Below, piece by piece: positions 5,230-7,723 of a DNA stretch of 7,723 nucleotides. The notes below the pieces were generated by a model that saw only the letters and a program-made list of their open reading frames with translations, was not told the DNA's origin and ran no database searches. How positions within the stretch are numbered: the first letter of the stretch is position 1; every line of letters starts with the position of its first letter. The translations under genes were made by a program, and so were the position numbers. The stretch comes from Acidobacteriaceae bacterium (GTDB lineage: Bacteria > Acidobacteriota > Terriglobia > Terriglobales > Acidobacteriaceae), in contig PMTP01000081.1 in NCBI GenBank assembly GCA_003167305.1, positions 2,503 through 10,225 of the forward strand. The letters are read 5' to 3'.

Positions 5230-6816
5230 ATGCTCAAGCTCAGAAGGTTTTTGTGCGGCTGGTTTGGGTTCATGGCATTGATGTTTCTCTTGGTGCCTGC
5301 GTTCACTATTTGGTTTTTTCTGCGGTCCGTCAATGTACACGTACCCTCGTCAATTATCCGCGGCTACCTGTTTTTCTTTACGTTTACCTTTTTGTTAACT
5401 GTTCCATATGGTATGGCGTGGTGGACTGTCAAGAAGGGGAAGGCCTTCGCCCGATTTTGGGCGATTGTTGCAAGCCTCGAGATGATTCTGATGAGCCTGT
5501 CGCCGCTGATCTTGATGAGCCTTCCGGCAGCATATCAGAAGCATTCAGCGACTCATCGACTGCATCACTTCGGAATCTTCGAGGGACTTCTGCTCGCTCT
5601 AGGGATTGCCGGTCTCCTCGCATTCGCGCGGCGCGATGCGATGGCGCAGCCTGTGATCGCCGCCAAGCCCCCTCGGATTGCCGGGGATGGAACCAGCCGT
5701 CTGCTCGACGGAATCGCTTGGATAGTTGGAATCGCCGGATACCTTTGGGGCCGGCATTTATGGGTGCAATGGGGTTTGGCACACGGTCTTATCTGGAGCA
5801 GCGGATTATCGGTTTACCTGTTGATCCTGGCTGCCGGGCTTATCACAGTTGTTCTGCATGAGTCCGGTCACGTCGCAGTGGGTCTGGCTCTGGGAATGAA
5901 GCTGCGTGCCTTTATTGTGGGGCCGTTCCATTGGCGCATCCGCGATGGAAGATGGAAGTTCCAATTCCTTCCCGCAAAGATTCTTTCGTTGGGAGGTGCG
6001 GCCGGCCTCGTTCCCACAGACCCAAAGCAAAGTCATTGGCGCGAGATCTGGATGGGCGCGGCTGGCCCACTAACGAACCTGGTTACTGGACTGATTGTGA
6101 CGGTTGCCGTGCTCACCTCCGTAGGACGGCCTTATGAACAATACTGGCAGCTTCTTGCTCTTGTCTCCACACTGTCTTTGATTACCTTCATCGTGAACCT
6201 GATCCCCCTTCGCCCCGAATCCCATTACTCCGACGGCGCACAAATCTATCAGCTGCTCCGGGGTGGTCCGTGGGCCGATCTACACCGGGTTATGAACCTT
6301 GTTGGTTCAACGCTCGTGACGCCTTTGCGGCCTCGGGATTATGACATTGACGCGATTCAACGCGCGGAAATCTCCTTCAACGAGGGGCGACAGGCTCTTC
6401 TGTTGCGGTTCTTTGCCTCGTACTACTTTTTGGATCACGGCATGATTTCTCAAGCTTGTGCGGCGTTTATCGATGCGGAATCGATCTACGGTCAGTCCGC
6501 TTTGGAGCTTCCTGCCGAATTGCACACCGATTTTGTCTTTGGCAGCGCGTTTCTGCGCCGCGACGCCGCAGACGCGCGCCTGTGGTGGGAGCGTATGGAA
6601 GCCAAGAAACCAACTCATTTCGGCGTGGATTACTGGCTGGCGCAGAGCGCGCTCTTCTGGATTGAAGGACGCAAGGAGGAGGCGCGCACGGCGTGGGAAA
6701 AGGGGAATCAACTGGCACAGAAGCTGCCCGCTGCCGGATGCTACGAGTTCGACCGGTATCGTTACTCCTTGCTGCATGATTGCATTGAGAAGGAAGAGAT
6801 AAACGCAGCCAGTTAG
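5230..6816 (+). CDS. M50-family (site-2-protease-like) membrane metalloprotease with C-terminal TPR-like domain
   Basis: A 528-residue membrane protein. Hydrophobic segments at about 8-31, 44-66, 74-100, 114-133, 160-180 and 191-210 lead to the zinc motif HESGH (210-214), which sits at a membrane boundary in VVLHESGHVAVG. The other hallmarks of M50 proteases follow: GAAGPLTN (277-284) in the next membrane segment, then NLIP (323-326) and an Asp-Gly (335-336), where Asp335 is the likely third zinc ligand. The usual LDG is spaced out here as ESHYSDG. Residues from about 375 to 500 are soluble, helical and rich in Ala, Leu and aromatics, like tetratricopeptide repeats, and may bind partners. The family cleaves substrates within or at the membrane; the substrate here is unknown. 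There is no PDZ domain, unlike RseP. No ribosome site is clear at the chosen ATG. It is probably a separate unit from murB, 136 bases upstream. Confidence 0.8.
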   Translation: MLKLRRFLCGWFGFMALMFLLVPAFTIWFFLRSVNVHVPSSIIRGYLFFFTFTFLLTVPYGMAWWTVKKGKAFARFWAIVASLEMILMSLSPLILMSLPAAYQKHSATHRLHHFGIFEGLLLALGIAGLLAFARRDAMAQPVIAAKPPRIAGDGTSRLLDGIAWIVGIAGYLWGRHLWVQWGLAHGLIWSSGLSVYLLILAAGLITVVLHESGHVAVGLALGMKLRAFIVGPFHWRIRDGRWKFQFLPAKILSLGGAAGLVPTDPKQSHWREIWMGAAGPLTNLVTGLIVTVAVLTSVGRPYEQYWQLLALVSTLSLITFIVNLIPLRPESHYSDGAQIYQLLRGGPWADLHRVMNLVGSTLVTPLRPRDYDIDAIQRAEISFNEGRQALLLRFFASYYFLDHGMISQACAAFIDAESIYGQSALELPAELHTDFVFGSAFLRRDAADARLWWERMEAKKPTHFGVDYWLAQSALFWIEGRKEEARTAWEKGNQLAQKLPAAGCYEFDRYRYSLLHDCIEKEEINAAS

Positions 6817-6833
6817 CTCCTCTGCGCGGAGAT

Positions 6834-6965
6834 GGCCGGTTGGCGAGCTGGCGCGGCGAGGGTCGTTACCGGGAAAAGGCCGGTTGAGATTCGAGGTTTC
6901 CCAGGTGCCCAAAAGCGAGGCACTTGGGGCACCCATATTTGTGGTTGTTCAGACCTGGGGCACCC
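6834..6965. repeat. Cluster of short repeats and a hairpin (TGGGGCACCC family)
   Basis: This gene-free spacer holds several repeats. GGCCGGTTG occurs at 6834-6842 and 6878-6886. CCCAGGTGCC (6900-6909) pairs with GGCACTTGGG (6919-6928), ten pairs including one G-T, over a 9-base loop. TGGGGCACCC is repeated directly at 6925-6934 and 6956-6965, and the same ten bases end the hairpin at 2398-2407. The copies at 2398 and 6925 share two more bases (AT). The layout suggests overlapping degraded copies of a dispersed palindromic element. No T-run follows the hairpin, so it is not an obvious terminator for the upstream gene. Confidence 0.6.
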
Positions 6966-6985
6966 GCCAGAGTTAAAATATATTT

Positions 6986-6989
6986 GAGG
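6986..6989 (+). promoter_or_regulatory. Ribosome binding site supporting start 6994
   Basis: GAGG at 6986-6989 ends four bases before ATG 6994. The next in-frame ATG (7006) would be 16 bases away. The AT-rich run before it (TTAAAATATATTT, 6973-6985) could include a -10, but transcription from there would remove most of the ribosome site, so I do not call a promoter. Confidence 0.5.
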
Positions 6990-6993
6990 TCAC

Positions 6994-7608
6994 ATGCCAA
7001 TAGCCATGAATATATGGTGCTGGTTTAATTCCAATTCGGCAGTAATTCAAGGCATTGCGGCATTGTCCAGTGTCGCGCTTGCGGCCGTAACTATATGCGT
7101 ATTAGTCATTACATGGAAGGCGATCAAGAGACAAGCCATTGCGGCAGAAGAGCAGGCCGGGGCGGCGCGTGCGCTGACTCAAGTCGCCAAAGACCAGACT
7201 AAGGCGGCAATAGACGCCGCCGAATCCGCCCGGAAACAGAGCGACTTGCTATCATCGCAGATTGAGCAGAGTTCAGCCCCTCTATTAGTCGCTGAGCCTG
7301 ACGACAGACCGAACATGAAGAATTACAAATTGGTTAACCGAGGCCCTGGAGTGGCGTTCAAAATCTCATATTGGAAAGGGGAGCTTGATTTGAAGAACCA
7401 TGGCCCAGTTGAGGCTTTCTCGGTTCAACCTTCTACTCTAGGTTCTGGAAATTCTTCGTATCTTCAGATTCCACCTGGCTGGGACGTGATTACTGTGCAA
7501 TATAAGGGAGTTGACCGCTATATGCGTTGGACCGTTGTTTACCGTGATATACGCAAATCTCAGGAGCATATTGTACAAAGGGGTCTTCAGGAAATTTATC
7601 TTTCGTAA
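6994..7608 (+). CDS. Membrane-anchored coiled-coil protein of unknown function
   Basis: A complete 204-residue protein that I cannot assign to a named family. A single transmembrane segment lies at about 17-40 (ending VTICVLVITW). It is followed by a charged, alanine-rich helix at about 42-93 (RQAIAAEEQAGAARALTQ and on) likely to form a coiled coil. The C-terminal domain, from about 96, looks mainly beta and opens with LLVAEP. It contains NRGPGVAFKI (115-124), of the 'N-x-G-x-G-x-A' type found in many uncharacterised bacterial proteins with this same TM-coil-beta layout, and it ends in alternating hydrophobic and polar strands (VITVQYKG, RWTVVYRDI). With a short N-terminus and a lysine-rich flank after the helix, the soluble part is probably cytoplasmic. 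Two counted 60-base lines inside it are 47% and 43% G+C, well below murB and the permeases, and it sits just after a repeat cluster. Acquisition by transfer is possible. Confidence 0.72.
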   Translation: MPIAMNIWCWFNSNSAVIQGIAALSSVALAAVTICVLVITWKAIKRQAIAAEEQAGAARALTQVAKDQTKAAIDAAESARKQSDLLSSQIEQSSAPLLVAEPDDRPNMKNYKLVNRGPGVAFKISYWKGELDLKNHGPVEAFSVQPSTLGSGNSSYLQIPPGWDVITVQYKGVDRYMRWTVVYRDIRKSQEHIVQRGLQEIYLS

Positions 7609-7657
7609 ATTGCATCATTCCGTCATGCAGTCGAATGCGCGGCGGGCAAAAAGCGGC

Positions 7658-7682
7658 GTCTGCTGGTAACCTATCAGCAGAC
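7658..7682. other. Perfect stem-loop directly before an ATG
   Basis: GTCTGCTG (7658-7665) and CAGCAGAC (7675-7682) are exact 8-base inverted arms. A further G-T and T-A pair extends the stem to ten, leaving a 5-base loop. The right arm ends at the base before ATG 7683. It could be an operator or a translation-blocking hairpin for the gene beginning there. If translation starts at the upstream in-frame ATG (7635), it would lie in the coding sequence. No T-run follows, so it does not look like the terminator of the preceding gene. Confidence 0.4.
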
Positions 7683-7723
7683 ATGAGCGAGAATTTGCAT
7701 CAGTTGCGTTGTTTTGGATGCGG
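7683..7723 (+). CDS. Possible start of a further gene with an N-terminal Cys-x-x-Cys, cut by window end
   Basis: From ATG 7683 the frame stays open to the window edge and reads MSENLHQLRCFGC then G. A Cys-x-x-Cys-Gly pair this close to the N-terminus is typical of proteins that begin with a zinc ribbon; bacterial threonine synthases often start with such a motif. With 13 codons this is only a guess. An in-frame ATG at 7635 would add 16 residues. Neither start has a convincing ribosome site. Confidence 0.3.
   Translation, partial: MSENLHQLRCFGC

Noticed and set aside
6307..6936. Minus-strand open frame (209 codons) opposite the end of the M50 gene
   Set aside because: Antisense to the TPR-like coding region and runs into the repeat cluster; no recognisable domain.

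Overview
The window is 7.7 kb of chromosomal DNA that I would place in Acidobacteriota, probably class Terriglobia. The evidence is indirect. The main genes are GC-rich (a 60-base line counted inside the first permease is 70% G+C). ThiE carries an Asp-Asp substrate motif that I associate with this group. Short GC-rich inverted repeats built on TGGGGCACCC are scattered between and into genes. I ran no similarity search, so the taxonomic call is an inference.

Layout, left to right. The 3' part of a thiamine-phosphate synthase gene (thiE, +) runs to 441. A 147-base gap with a long stem-loop (518-558) separates it from a convergent gene of only 44 codons on the minus strand (589-723). That small gene encodes a secreted, histidine-rich peptide. 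Its 5' end faces the first of two tandem amino-acid permeases across about 100 bases. The first permease (827-2416) is LAT/SteT-like. Its last codons lie in a hairpin repeat. The second (2472-4004) is CAT/ApcT-like. murB (4023-5093), for peptidoglycan precursor synthesis, follows 18 bases later. The three genes are co-directional and closely spaced, so a shared transcript is plausible.

After a 136-base gap comes a polytopic M50-type (site-2-protease-like) metalloprotease with a C-terminal helical, TPR-like domain (5230-6816). A 177-base spacer holds a cluster of the same TGGGGCACCC repeat. Then comes an AT-richer gene (6994-7608) for a membrane-anchored protein of unknown function with a coiled coil. 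The window ends in the first codons of another plus-strand gene, preceded by a perfect stem-loop.

The core genes (thiE, two permeases, murB) look like ordinary housekeeping and uptake functions. The parts most worth a second look are the natural poly-His mini-protein, the repeat that supplies the tail of a permease, the long stem-loop after thiE, and the unassigned protein beside the repeat cluster. I found no CRISPR array, transposase, phage gene, tRNA or rRNA.
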